A program made the translations under genes and the position numbers. From positions 107,690,547-107,754,546 of the forward strand of contig JACSVZ010000002.1 in assembly GCA_014706295.1 (NCBI GenBank): a stretch of DNA of 64,000 nt. The letters run 5' to 3'. The notes under the pieces are model-generated. The model had not been told where the DNA came from, made no database searches, and was given only the letters and a program-made list of their open reading frames with translations. Below are positions 50,004 to 62,800 of this stretch, one piece after another (positions within the stretch are counted from its first letter, which is position 1; the number at the start of each line of letters is the position of its first letter). Source of the DNA: Lycocorax pyrrhopterus obiensis. Lineage: Eukaryota > Chordata > Aves > Passeriformes > Paradisaeidae.

Positions 50004-51249
50004 ATATTTATTCTTTCTGTTTTGTTCTTGCAGTGAAGGTCAAACACTTCAAATGAAAGGGTTCAAGTAGCTGAGACTGAGTGAGGAACAAACTGTGCAT
50101 AATTAGAATGCTCTGTTTTGAACAGCTCCTATATTTTTGACACAAGTGAATATTTATGCTATAAAACCATATTTTGTGTTGTGCAGCCCTACTGCTTGTC
50201 ATACAGGTTTTCAGTATTTCACTTTACAGCATATATTTGCATTCAGAATTCATTATGCACACATCACAAACACTACACAATGGCTGAGTTTAAACAAGTC
50301 TGTTTCTGTACTTTTGGATCAGATACAGCTGGCAGACTAAAGTATAATGAAAGCAGCAAACCTCAATGATAACTGAGCAGCATATTCTAAAACCTACAGA
50401 CACTTCCAATTACAGGGTTTCCAAACCATTCTTTAACTTATACAGCTGTTTTAAGGTGCCCATGTTTTTACAACAGAGCCTTGCAAAAAAATGTCAATCA
50501 GAAAGTAATGAGAGAAATTTTTCTTTCCTCTTTTTTAGAGGCGCTCCTTTTTAAAACATCAAAAATTAAACAAAATTAAATGAACTCCCAACACTTCTGC
50601 TTTTAGTCTGTGAAAATCTGCCTATCTTGAAAAGGATTTTTGTCACAAAAATAATAATAATTTTTTAAAAGGGGGAAAAATACCTGATGTGGGTTTTCAA
50701 AAGCAATTATTGAGCAGTTTTTATTTGAATTCCTGTATGAGAGGAGCAGTCCTAAACCTTTTCAGAACTCCAAAGGAAAAACCAAAATTATTTGACATTT
50801 TGGAGAGGGAGAAAAAGAATATAATTGTGATTTCTTACTTTAACAGATGGCACCATTCTTCTCTGGATAGTTCTTCCACTGAGAAATTATAATATGAACA
50901 TTTCTGTTGAATGAGTTGAAACCGAAGGTCAGTACTTAAATTCACCTTGAATTAATTCATCCTGTTGTGTCAAGCCATCTCATTTTGCACATTCCCCTTC
51001 TTCCTGCTCTTGCAATCAGCAGTGCTTCAAGTCACAAAGCAGAGCCACTCAAAAGACCATGACTAAAAAGCAGCAACTGTCATCAAAGAAAAATAAAACC
51101 AACATTAAATGAAATAGAGTTCATTAGAATCATAAAAGTAATCCCACATGTTTTTCAAATCTTAAATATTTCAGTAGTCATTTGAGGACAGCAGGTGAGC
51201 AGTCCGTATGAAAAGGTTATTCAATGGTTACCAGACTGAAAATCAATAC

Positions 51250-51293
51250 GTGCTTAACTTCTTGTCTCCATGTACTTAACTGCTTGTCTACAT
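51250..51293 (+). repeat. 22-bp tandem duplication
   Basis: Two adjacent 22-bp units (51250-51271 and 51272-51293) share the frame CTTAACT-CTTGTCT-CAT and differ at three positions. Confidence 0.85.
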
Positions 51294-51500
51294 CAAGGCC
51301 TGTTCTGTGATCAGGCAAGAAAAGACAAAACAACTAGCTGGTCATGTTTAAGAAGCTTCTTTTTCCTTATGACCACTTTGGCTGCAGCACACAAGGATAT
51401 ATATTCAAAAATAAGTGCTTTTTGATAATAAGGTGGGTTTTCTTCTTCTTTATGGACACTTAGTGTTCAGACTTTATGAAGTTGCCATTTGAGTTATGAA

Positions 51501-51515
51501 CCCCCCCCCTCCCTC
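51501..51515 (+). repeat. Short C-rich tract
   Basis: Nine consecutive C followed by TCCCTC. The minus strand is G-rich. Confidence 0.85.
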
Positions 51516-54500
51516 AGTTACTGAGCTATACAAGCACTCTCAATTTATAATCTTCCCCAGAAACCCATAAAAATAAAGAATTTAATAAAAGGATGAAGCT
51601 AATGAGTTTAACACAGCAGATACTGTTCTGCTACCATAGCTGAATGTCCTGTACATGCCACAGCTCACCATAGGAGGGAAACACAACAGAGTAAGATGAC
51701 AGAAACAAAACTTGAAACCACAGCAGAGAATATTCTTTCAGCTCAGCTCTTCTGGAAAACTCTCTGGCCTCATTGAAAATGACACAGTTAGAAAAGCCTT
51801 TAAATTATCACACTCTTCTATGAAGGCCAAATTGAAGAGGTTGTTGCTTCATTTTGGTTAGCAAAGTCTGTTTTGAGGACTAGGTCCTCAAAGGAGAAAC
51901 TTTGTTCACCATAGTGAACCATAGGTACCAGATATCAAAGACACATGTAGGGTCCAGAAATACCATTTCATGGCCACTTTGCCAGGAAAAAAAACCAAAA
52001 GCAAATCCAAATCCTCATGAAAATAAACATCCCAGAGCACACTAGATTTCCCACTGTCTCTACCACTCCCAAAGAATCACACCTAAGTCAATAAAATGTT
52101 TTGAGTACTAATGGAAACGGGCAATTAAAGTGCTTTTTTTTCCTTTAGAATTTAGTGCACCCAGCAAAAGGATAGAATAAAGAAATCCAGTAGCTGTCTT
52201 CTGCCTCTCTTTCTCTCTGAGAGCAAGTGCAGGAAAGCTTTTCAGGCAGAACAATGACAAAGGAATGTTCTTCCTACACTAATGTAGAACACGTATTTAA
52301 TGAAATTATTACCTTTAAAAAGATTCTCAAGAAACATTATTTTTGCACTGTTTTATTGTTGCACAAAGAAAAAAAAAAGAACATACATGTTTCAGCCATT
52401 TTGAAATATGAAAAATAAAGCATTTCTGGCTACTTAAATGAGAGGAATGATATAATTTAATTGTGAATGACAGTTAAAAGCATCTGTATCTGGGTTTTCA
52501 TCCTGTAAATTACATTTCCCTACCTGGCTTGGCAAACATAAGATAAATAATGCATTTTTGCTTTATTTGCATATTGGCTTGCTATGAAACTAGTGACTGT
52601 GATTCACAAATAAGTCTTGTATCTGTTTGTGGAGGGGACTCATGCATTATGTACTGTGTGCAGCATTTTAATTGTAGTGGACACTAACATTCAAGATTGT
52701 GAAATAACCCCAGCATTTATCCTTATGGAGCAATAGATTTATATCTCAGAATATGTACTGAAGTTTTTTTCAAGGGCTATATGAAGTAGTGTTGCTGGAG
52801 GGATTTTACTAATAGCTGGAAAACAGTTTATTCCAGTGATTTCAGCACTAAAACAATGATGAGCAAGAAAATTAGAAACATATTCAAATTTCATTTTAAT
52901 GCCCTATACACAGAAAGTCCCTGTTATTTTATTCATTCAAGCATAGTTAAAAAATGCAGCAAAAAAGATTGAATATAACCACATGTAAAACGCCCCACAG
53001 GATTTATTAGTTGCTCTTGAAGATTTTAGGTGTTTTTTTTCCCAGCTGAAGGAAGAGCAAAATCCTTCTTCATCCCAAAAGCAAAACATAACCTGGTTCT
53101 TTTTATTATACATTTTACAGGCAAATATTGAAAGTATGGTTTTGAAAGATCTTTATCAGAGATACGTAAGGACAAAGCCACACATTACACCTATGATAAA
53201 ATCCTTGATTTATTCTGGATTTATTTTTAAATTTTTGCATTATTACTCTTTCTGACTTTATTTTGGAAAAAGACCATTGAAAAATGTCCCACTGATGAAC
53301 TTCTGTTACTGGACTTCTTGCAGAATATAACTTCCTAATTATGCCCATGGAAGTGATAGGAAAACAGCCTCCAGGATCCTGTGGATCCCTTGAATTTGAG
53401 ACTGGATTTTCAGAGAAATTACACTTTACAAGACAAGCATAATAGTGTTTTTTTCTTCTGAATCCTGAGAAGCTCTGGCAAGATTATAGATACACAGCGA
53501 GACATGAAGTGGTTCAAACATGGAGATTTAAAAGATCCTTACCTTTGCGTACAGGTGAGACTGTGACTTTCAGTATAAGATGCAAAATGGCATTCTACCA
53601 CATACTGATTATAAAATTAGTTACATTTGAAGAAATTGAAAAAATTTGGCTTTGGTTTTTGTTTTGGTTTTACAGTTGTTGAACCAAAAACTTTGCTGGT
53701 TTGGTTTTACTGCTCTACTTATTCAATAATTTTTATTTTTTATCTATGGTGAACATAGGTAGCATTTACTTACATTTCTCTGAACTTGCCTGGAGGTGAG
53801 AAAGAGTTGGTTTTAGTATATTACATATTTGGCAGAAACCATTGTGATAAGAAAGATCCTACTCAGATAGAAGTCTGTGCCTTGGAGAACCAGAGGTGAA
53901 GAACTGGATTGCTTCACCTCCCCCTGCCCTTATTCACAGGAACAGAGTGAGCAGCAACCAGTCCTGTGTTTAGACTCAGACAAAAAATACCATGTGTTTT
54001 GTTTCTGCAGAAGGATAACAACTTCTACAGCTCACAAAACTTTCCTTGGGTCAGTGGTAGGATTTATTTCACAGACGACAGAAAGCCTGTAAGGTTCTCA
54101 TGAGGAGAACACTGCCCATTTTGTCCTTTAGATTTCAAAAGCCTTCCTTTTTAAAAATTCAGTGTGGTTTTTGTGATTTAGAAGGTGACACAGCAATTTA
54201 TAATAATTCTTGAACGCCACCAGAAGTCCAAGGCAATGACATTTCTGCTGTGACACTGCACTTTGCTATAAAGTTAGAATGTTTAATTGTATGGACTCTA
54301 GCAGCGGTTACTTTACAGTTTAAATATTGGAATCAGTAAATCAAGGTTGTCTTTTTTTTTTTTATAATAAGTAGTTACAATAATGAATAGTCTATTTTTA
54401 AATGTGGTTAATAGTCATCACAATTGTTAATAATCTGTTTTCAACACTTTCTAGAAATTGTGGTATGGTTATTTTTTATTTTTAGGCAATATGAGGCATT

Positions 54501-54520
54501 TTTGGTTACAGCTATGTTGA

Positions 54521-54525
54521 AATGC
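54521..54525. repeat. Left target-site duplication of the LTR (AATGC)
   Basis: AATGC directly precedes the TG start of the LTR at 54526 and recurs directly after its CA end. A 5-bp duplication is the size produced by ERVL-type integration. Confidence 0.8.
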
Positions 54526-54673
54526 TGTATTGGTTTTGCACAGCCTGGTTTTTGATAGCAGGGAGGCCACAGAGGGGGCTCTTCTGAGAAGGTCCTGGAA
54601 GCTTCCACCATGTCCAGCAGATCCAACTCCTGATGGCTCTTGAAAGATGGACATGCTGCTGGCGAAAACTGGG

Positions 54674-54717
54674 CCAATGAGAGAGGTTGGTAACACCTCT
54701 GTGATGACATATTTAAG
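54674..54717 (+). promoter_or_regulatory. LTR U3 promoter: CCAAT and TATA-like boxes
   Basis: CCAAT at 54674-54678 lies about 30 bp upstream of ATATTTAAG (54709-54717), the spacing and sequence expected of the retroviral U3 promoter. Transcription would start near 54740. Whether it is still active cannot be judged from the sequence. Confidence 0.6.
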
Positions 54718-54909
54718 AAGAAAATCCAAACAAAGTCATGGGGTTTTGCTTCTAGTCAGAGAAGAGAAGGAGATGAGAACATGTGAGGGACAGCAACATG
54801 GTGACACCAAGGTCAGTGGAGAAGGAGGGGGAGGAGGTGCTCGAGGCACCAGAGCCGAGGTTCCTCTACAGGCCATGGTGAAGACCATGGTGAAGCAGCT
54901 GTGCCCCTG

Positions 54910-55039
54910 CAGCCCATGGGGATCCACGGGGGATGCAGAGATCCACCCTCAGCCTGTGGGGATCCACGGGGGATGCAGAGATCCACCCACAGCCCATGGG
55001 GATCCACGGGGGATGCAGAGATCCGCTCGCAGCCTGTGG
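54910..55039 (+). repeat. 40-bp minisatellite inside the LTR
   Basis: Three full 40-bp units begin at 54910, 54950 and 54990, and a partial unit begins at 55030. Each contains CAGCC(C/T)(A/G)TGGGGATCCACG and GGGGATGCAGAGATCC, with few differences between units. The repeat length is not a multiple of three, so the frame rotates through each copy, which is why several overlapping open frames appear here on both strands. Confidence 0.95.
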
Positions 55040-55638
55040 GGGAGGTGCTCACCCAAGTGGGTGGATGCCTGGAGGGGGCTGTGATCCAGTGGGAGACCCG
55101 GTGGAGAGAGAGGGCCCCTGCTTCCAGGCTGGAGCAGCCTGTATTGGAGGACTGCACCCCATGGAAAGAGAGATCCACGGCACAGCAGTTTTGGGAGGGC
55201 TGTGTGCCCATGGGAAGGACTCATGCTGCAGCAGGCACGGTGTGGTCGCTGGTCGTGAGAGCAGACCCACACTGGGGAAGTTCAGGAGAACTGTCTCCCA
55301 TGGGAGGATGTTGGGGTGCTTTGAACCACTTGGGGTCTGCCCACTGCCCATCACAGCATGCCTACCCAATGGGCTGACGAGTCAGAGAGCAAAGGGCAGT
55401 CCTCGGGCGAGGCCCAGGTCTGAGCCCATACCCCTTTCTCCAGAAGGTTCTGTTAAGTTCGGTTGTGCATTGGTTTGTTCTGTAAATTCTCTCCTCTGTA
55501 ACCTAGCCATTGGTTCCGTGTCCTCGGAATCCTCCTCCGGGCTTATACTCTATTGGTTGTTTGTTCTGTACCACCCCTGCTGAAAAAGCACCAGTAACCT
55601 TGGACTGACGGCCATTCCTCCCCTTTGCTTTTGGGGGA

Positions 55639-55644
55639 AATAAA
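55639..55644 (+). terminator. Polyadenylation signal AATAAA in the LTR
   Basis: AATAAA is followed by a GT/T-rich region (GGTTTCACGGAGTGGTCC), as expected for the R region of a retroviral LTR. It lies 620 bp before the LTR 3' end. Confidence 0.6.
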
Positions 55645-56079
55645 CTCCTGGAAGGTTTCACGGAGTGGTCCTCTCCCTTGCCTCTTTCGCCTCTGGGATA
55701 CCTGAGGGACTCAGATCTCTGGGTCTCCTCGCATTGGGTGCACCTGCTGACACAGAGCCAGTGCTGCCTGACCACGCAGCCGCCGAGACTCGACACTTTT
55801 CAGTGCCTGTCTGCAGGAAGGTCACTGTTGCCTCTCCAGAGCAGGACAAGTGCCCCCTGAGGCTGACCCCTCTCCCAGGGCAGTGACAGGAGGGACCCCA
55901 CGGCCTCACAGGGGAAGACTCCTCTCCTGGAGCAGTGGAAGAGAATCTTGGTGATGAACTGACCAAAACCCACATGCCCTGTCTCCCTGTGCTGTCGGTG
56001 GGAAGGAGGGAGGGGCTGGGGGGGAAGCTGTTCTAAGGGCTTATTTTAGTTCTCATTGTCCTCCTCTGATTCTGTTAGC

Positions 56080-56085
56080 AATAAA
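56080..56085 (+). terminator. Second polyadenylation signal AATAAA in the LTR
   Basis: AATAAATTCACTTTGTAAC lies about 180 bp before the LTR end, followed by TGTTTTGCCCTTGAAGTGTT. This spacing from the 3' end is the more usual one for an avian ERV LTR. Confidence 0.6.
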
Positions 56086-56264
56086 TTCACTTTGTAACTT
56101 TAAGTTAAGCCTGTTTTGCCCTTGAAGTGTTTCCTCCTGGTCCTTATCTCAACTCATGAAGCCTTCATTAATTTTTTTTCTCTCCTGTGTCCAGCTGTGG
56201 CAGGGGAGAGTGAGCAAGCGACTCTAGTGGGTGCCTGGCTTTGGGCCGGTGTCAAACCGTGACA

Positions 56265-56269
56265 AATGC
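56265..56269. repeat. Right target-site duplication of the LTR (AATGC)
   Basis: AATGC directly follows the terminal GTGACA and matches the left copy at 54521-54525. Confidence 0.8.
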
Positions 56270-59200
56270 TCATTCTGGGAGGCACACTGCGGTAACTTCT
56301 TTGATTGTTACTGTATGTGGCATTTTCAATAGACTTTTGTAGCCAATCCACCTTGGCTAAATGGGTTCATAAAATTCCCAGACCAAACAGACTTATTGAG
56401 CAGAGGTCAGATTTTTTTAATGGATTAAATATCCATACCACTTCAGCAGGCCTCTCTGTGTTTCTGTCCCTCTCTCACACATATATGCATACAGTGAAAT
56501 CAACCCTTAAGCATATCAGTTTAATTTTTTTGTTTATGAATGCAAAATCTGAGTCAGTTTATGTTATTTTTGGTTTTATAAAATAATCTGCTTTATAAAC
56601 AGTATTTTGAATCAAGTAAGTAGGGTTTGGGCAGTCTATGCATGAAAGAATCTGGTCATTCCCATAAGAGTGCCTGCAAAATTTTTCCCTTATTGTAGAA
56701 GGTACAATATAGGCTACTGAATTGCTTATGTCATATTCAAAAAGGATGATCCTAATCAAAAGGTTGGAATTTTCCTCTCAGATCTGCAAGACAGATCTCC
56801 GCTCCAATATTATTCTTTCCCCATATGCATGGAACTTCAAAGGATTATGTTTGTAAAAAGAGAAGAATATCTTAATCAAGATCAGCCATGCACATCTTGA
56901 GAGCAGAGTTTGCATCCAAATGAGGACTGACTGAAAAGTGAAATGTTCATTACTATGACTAGAATCGTGTGCAAAATTGAGAAAGTAATTTATGCTGTCA
57001 AGTTCAAAAAGGAAATGGACAAAGCGTTTCAGGATACATGAAAGGGAGCCCTCTCCTGTTGACGTAGGAGAGGAAGAGACAACTCAGCCGGCAACTCAAA
57101 TACCTGTGAGATAAACTCTGCCTGTGAGCACAGCCCTGAGCGAGGAACAGTGTGTATGATGAACCATCCTGAGAGATACATGCCTCCAGGTACAAGTCTC
57201 TGAGATGTACTTGGCTCCTTGTTGCTGGTTTAGAACAGAGGAAATTCATACCAGCACTGATTGGCAGACATGTTGGAAGACAGTCTGAAGCTGATGAAAT
57301 AAAAAACCTCTCAGTCCTCTCCTCCAGCTCTACATTCCTTTCCTGAATGCAAATATGTCCTTTCTTCCTTGTTTCTTCAAGGAAGAAAACCAGACTGTAT
57401 CTGTCTTTAATAGGCAGCTATCATGGACAATTAGTTAATTGGAAATGCAAACTGCTGTAGATGTGGATATTTTTAACTGCAATGCCTCAAAAAGATCCTG
57501 TCACTGTTGCAGAAGTTATGGAACAAATCTGACCAAATTAATTCAGGTATGTTCCAGATTAGTCACAGAGGCAGAGTCACTGAGGCCATCTAACCATCTA
57601 TGGCGGGAGCAGCATATGGGCACAGCCTGCTGTCTGCCCTCAGAGACTGTTTAAGAAAGCAGGCCAGGAATGCAACTTATGCTTCTGGAAGGGTAGACAG
57701 GATTCACTAAAACCTGATGGTTGGGTTTTAAATAGCTAGTTTAATATATTCAGAATGGAAAAGACATGCAATTAGTGTACAATATGGTATTGAACAACAT
57801 AGCTATGTGCATGAAATATATTTCTGCATTAAGGTAGTCAGAACACAGTTGGATTTAAAAAAAAGGGAGGGGGAATAAGCCTTGTTCTTTAAAGTATTAA
57901 AGTATTTATGTCCCTTAGCTCTGTGTTCACTTGCATGCAGTTCAACAGGTAGTTCCATACCAAGAGACCATCTGCTATGCAAAATGTAATCAATCTCTTT
58001 TTTTAAAAGGATAACAAGACTCTCCTTTTTTGTTACTGGCACTCATAGCATAAACAAGGGCATCCTGTGTCCTTTCTGCTCAGCCACAAGGAAGAAGAAA
58101 AAATTATCCCTTCCAAAAATAATTTGCCTAGTAGAGGTTGAAGGCATGTGGGTATACCCCACTGATGTCCAGAGACTTTTGGAAGACAGAGGTCTCTCTT
58201 CAGAGCCAAGAACCAGGGAGGTGTCACCCTCGGTGCCACGGCTGTGTGTGAAGGGAAGGCATACATACAGTGCAAATTTTGGTTACATAAAGCTTTTGTG
58301 ACAACCCATGCCCAACGATGAAATAGAAAGTGACATCTTAACATAAAAATCATAAAAGAAAAATACTCGGAGGAAGCAGCTGTTCTCCCACTGCTGCCTC
58401 ATCCTTCTTCTGTCAATCATAAACCTTTCTTCCTGTTTTATTTCAGAAATACATTTTGCTTATGTTAACCACATCAAATTATCTTTTTGATAACTAAACA
58501 AGAGATTAAGCAAAATACTCACAAACATCTGTATGAGCTCAGAATTCAAAATGCAATTTCTTTTTTCCAATCAATTTTTTATTTCACAGAAGCTTAAATT
58601 TTGAAAATACAAGCCCACTTCCAGACTCATGACATGCAATATATGTAACCTGGTCATAGAACATTTTTCCAGATTTTTTTTAAAGTTACTCTTTTATTTT
58701 ATTTCATGTTGTGAGGACAATAAATTACTTCAAAATCATTTAAGTGAGCAGCATACTCTTATAGAAGATGCTCACAGATGAAATGGAGCCTTCCTTTACA
58801 ACACTAAACCACCAATATAAATGTGTTTTTCCAAAGCTGACTGAAAACTATCTCCTCAGCCACATAAAGAGGTTTAGAGGGCATCTCTGTGCTCTGAAAA
58901 CTCCTAAGATGAACTGAAAAATAATGTTTAGGATCTAGCCTGCTGCGTCTAAGTGACAGCAAAACACATATGTTTTGGGACTTAAACTTCACAGGCTGAT
59001 ACACCTTTAACCCTTTAGGCTTTTTGTTAAGATTACTAATAATTTGTGTGTACACAATGGAAATATTGTACTCTATTATGCGACTTTCCCTAAGGATGGG
59101 AAAACCGATATCTGGGCAGGCTACAGTGTGTGTTCCTTTGCAAGGAGTAGGCTTTATGTTAAGAAAAGGAAAAAGTAAAGAAAAAGTATCTGTTCCTGTT

Positions 59201-59800
59201 CAGTTGCTCCAAGTTGTAGTTCCTGGGATTCAAGGGCAGGTTTGAACTGCTGCATCCTGGCCCCTTTTGACTGTCCACTGGCCCAGGGAAGGACAGACTT
59301 GCAAGCCTTTGTGCTTCTGGAGTGTAAGTTTCCCCGTTGTTTTGTGCTCAGTTTTTCTGTTATACCCTTGTTCTGAAAATAGTCAACTAACTATAATAAT
59401 ATTTACCTTGTCTATAGTTTCTAGCTACACCCCAGGGATGCTAAGTGTTATACAGTGGTGGATACAGGTCAGATATTACATTTTTAGTTTTAGTCCAAGG
59501 GGATTAATATGACAGTATCTTCCTCCTTCTAGAAGGAAGAGAGAAAACTCTAGAAGGGTGGGGAGAAGAACAGCTTTTTTCTTGCTTAATAATGGATATC
59601 CTGCTTTGTACTCAAATGTGTCTGCTCTGTAGATGAAGACCAGTGAAATCCAGGAGAAAATCACAGTACATACTTGCTCTAGACTACCTGCTGTAGTTTA
59701 GCTAATGAATCTTAGCACTGCACTCAATGGATGCTACAAAACAATGTAAAACAACGCCAAGTTAATGATTTCAGCCCCATCAAAGATACTAGAATTTTGT
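56270..59800. other. AT-rich noncoding stretch
   Basis: No recognised gene or repeat. A CAG|GTATGT donor-like site at 57545-57552 follows an open frame (57439-57654), but no convincing acceptor is seen. The segment 59090-59300 is a little richer in G+C, without a match I can name. Confidence 0.5.
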
Positions 59801-59807
59801 TGTGGTT

Positions 59808-59875
59808 ACAGAATCATAAAATAATTTAGGTTAGAAAAGAGCTTTAAGGTCATCAAGTCCAACTGTTATTATGTA
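59808..59875 (-). mobile_element. CR1 LINE 3' end fragment
   Basis: ACAGAATCATAAAATAATTT, AGGTTAGAAAAGAGCTTTAAG and GTCATCAAGTCCAACTGTTA form the reverse complement of an avian CR1 3' terminus. Only the terminal 70 bp or so are left. The element lies on the minus strand. Confidence 0.88.
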
Positions 59876-59879
59876 TTTA

Positions 59880-62800
59880 AAAATTAAGAAGAACTCTAAA
59901 GATTTATGGAGGGAGAGGAATGCTGAAGAAAAAGGATTTGCTTCTGCTTCAAAGTAACATAGTGACTATTTTCTAAATATTCATGGAAGATTTGGAGCTG
60001 TACTGCACTGCTAATATTCCTGTGTGAAGGAGCTGTGTACCTGAGGCAGTATCAGTCTCCAAGCCATCAACTTCCTGTGGCCTTTCTGCTGTGACTGTGA
60101 ATTGTAGTGCTATAATTTTCACCAAAGATATGGGGGGTGGAGTTTCCCATAACTTTTTTCTTCACAAGAAGTGTGGCTGCAACATCATATCAAAGGTGAC
60201 AGGGAATATGGGCTCACATTAACATATCCATCACATCCATCCATGTACATCCCTCACATATATTCCCATTTTTGTAACTCTTTAAATGTCACTGCAGTAG
60301 TCAAGAGCACAGATACTCTCTTTATTAGAAGCTTTTTTCTGCAAACTTGACCGTACATTCTCCCTCCCAACTCAGACCATGCATTTCTACTGGGGAACTG
60401 GACAACCGTTTCCCTGCATATTGCAATGAAATCTAGGTCAGAAACATCTTCTCAAGACCCAATTTCAGTTGAAATAAAACCTGGATGTGTGGGCAGCAAA
60501 GCATCTGTGGTCTGCTCCAACACCTCTGAATAGGGAGATCAAACTGCAGGGGCCACCATGAAGCACAAATATTGCACATTTAGAAGAAGATTTGCTATAG
60601 CTAGTAAGTATGCAATCCAACAGACCCTGTGTAGTGGGAAAGATTGATGTTTCCATGCTAGTTTCCATGTTGGAATTCTTAGTGGCTACATTGTTTCCCA
60701 TTTTTCTTACGTACTTTCTTGGCGTACTTCAAAGAAGGGACACAAGGTCTTTTTCATCCTACTGGAGATGTCCAAGCACTTCTTAAAGGGTGGGCCTCAC
60801 TTGCTGTGTTTATCTAGTTTGTTCTTCATTGATTTTTCTTTTCATTTGAAAATGAAATATTTCCTACAGAATGAAATTGCAGTTTGACATGACACAGTGT
60901 AGTGTGTTTTTGGTTTTGTTTTGTTTTGTTTTTTTCCAGTGCAGCAAAATTAGAAAATAAATTAAATTCAATTTGAACAGATATTAGGGTTCATCTCAGC
61001 AACCAAACTGGGGAAAAAGAAAATCAATTATTAATTTAGCTTTTATAGAAACTTTTCTAAAGTAGAAAGCTTAGACTTCTAGTGGTTGCCTTCTCTATTT
61101 GGACTGCCTAATGGCTTTAGATTAAAAGCAATCCCTAATTCAAGACATGTTCAGGAGAAAAATGAAATCATCCTCTAGTTTTTGTCCCCTGAAAACTACA
61201 AAACAACAAATACCAAGACCATATATTTTCTTTCAGTTTTTGAACTTTTGGAAAAGCTCACAGACAGTGAAGGATGAAATTTTGTTACATGTGTCATACG
61301 ATGCTTGCTTCAAGCACCAGCATTTAGGTAGCATAAGGAAAATGCTACAAAAAAACCCCAGTTTTGTCTAAGTCCTCTAAAACAATATATTAAGGTTTAT
61401 GTGATGACCTGTGAAGGATACAATGTGGAGGTAAAAATGAAATTAGGCCGAACAAATAAATACTGTGTCCCAAAAGACAACAGAAACTTGAAGCTAGATG
61501 AGAAAAAATAAAAATCAGGTGTGCCTCTGTTGAAAGAAAACTACCAAGTAAATAATCAAAGTTGCTACAAAACCGTTGTTGCATAATAATTCTAATCTTT
61601 TGTCTTCCAGAAGATTAAATCCTTATTTCAGTACCCAGGAACTTGAATTCACTATGAAAAACTGACATGAAAAAGAGAAATGTAATTCATATTCAGAGTA
61701 GCTATAATTGTAGAAGTAGTAACAAGTACAACCATGTTCACAGAAGCAAAGAACTTGCAGGAAAAGTTGGTGGCTAGTGTCAGAAATTATTTTGTTCTAG
61801 TCCCATTTCAATAGGAAGTGCTCAAATAAATATTTTTAATAAGAATATACAATAGCAGAAAAAAAAATCTATTTCGCTGGTTAAAAACCAAGCTGAATTT
61901 TTTTTTGAATACTCTTTGTGTCATACTCCTGTTGAGAGAATGACAGAGTTATTCACTGAAGCTGTTCAATTAATGAATATATATTAAAGAAAATTGCAAT
62001 CTACTCAGTTTGAGGAAGAGGTGAAATCACTGAATAAATGATTTGTTATGAATTATTCATGTATATCTAGCAAATATGCATTTCCCTCTATTTTTTAGTA
62101 AACACCAAAACATTTGGTTTTCAAAAGACATTAAGTAATCAGTCAATGTATCAGCTGCTGCCATTTCTCAGTTGAGGGCTATGAAGATGTCTATGGGCCA
62201 AATTCAGAGCTCTTTCCCTTCAAAGAAGGTTTATATTTATCACAAATTCATTTGAGTCTCCCTGAATTTATACCTCCTAAATGAAACTAAAATCTTTCCT
62301 TTTCTCTAAACAGTTTAATTACTTTAGATAATTAAACATTTTTTATTTTGTTGCAAGCACAGCTTATATGATTTATATATTTTTAAAGGCTTTTCCTATT
62401 TGCTTCTTTTTAAAAATAAAAATATCAGTAAATAATAAGAGTCAGTGCAAAATGGAAAATGAGACAGCTGTACAGTTGTCCACTTCAAAGATTTGCTGGT
62501 TGCTTTTGACAGTACTGTAAGAGCCTATCAAGATTTTATGGAAGTTACAATATAGCCACACTTTTGCCCAGTTACAAAGAGATTCAGACAACTACAACAA
62601 GGAATTCTATGCCTTTGAAAAGCAAACAATCCACAGGGACTACTTATGACAGGTCTAAGAAGAAACTTATTGAAACTTTATTGCAAAGAGAATAATAACT
62701 TCTGGCAAAAAGCACCCCATTTTAAGAAATTCTATGCTCACACCTGAGAACGTAGAGCAAGCCAAATATTCTGCATCTCTAAAGATGGAAGGACCTATCT

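Larger units (their letters stand above)
48940..54515. other. AT-rich noncoding stretch with simple repeats
   Basis: No gene is recognised. It contains T/G-rich, G-rich and C-rich simple tracts and a 22-bp tandem duplication, listed separately. Confidence 0.5.
54526..56264 (+). mobile_element. Solo LTR, ERVL-type endogenous retrovirus
   Basis: This 1739-bp element starts TGTATTGGTTTTGCACAGCC and ends GTGTCAAACCGTGACA, so it has TGT...ACA termini, flanked by the 5-bp repeat AATGC. It carries a CCAAT box at 54674-54678, a TATA-like ATATTTAAG near 54709 and AATAAA signals at 55639-55644 and 56080-56085. It is far richer in G+C than the flanks. From memory, the start and the last 200 bp resemble LTRs of bird ERVL families. 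No gag, pol, env, primer-binding site or second LTR is present, so it is a solo LTR left by recombination. The overlapping open frames at 54647-55583 and on the opposite strand are not genes. The length is large for a solo LTR, and the two poly(A) signals could mean a composite structure. Confidence 0.88.

Noticed and set aside
53520..53575. Donor-like sequences on both strands (GTACAG|GTGAGA plus; CAAAG|GTAAGG minus)
   Set aside because: The two signals overlap on opposite strands and neither has a supported exon body.
54647..55583. Overlapping open frames of 145, 158 and 216 codons on the plus strand, and others on the minus strand
   Set aside because: They lie entirely inside the solo LTR and are opened by its 40-bp repeat and high G+C content. 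They match no retroviral gene.
55503..55975. Open frames on both strands at the distal part of the LTR
   Set aside because: They are by-products of GC-rich LTR sequence, with no domain or splice support.
57439..57654. Frame ending near a CAG|GTATGT donor-like site at 57545
   Set aside because: No convincing upstream acceptor or homologous motif is seen.
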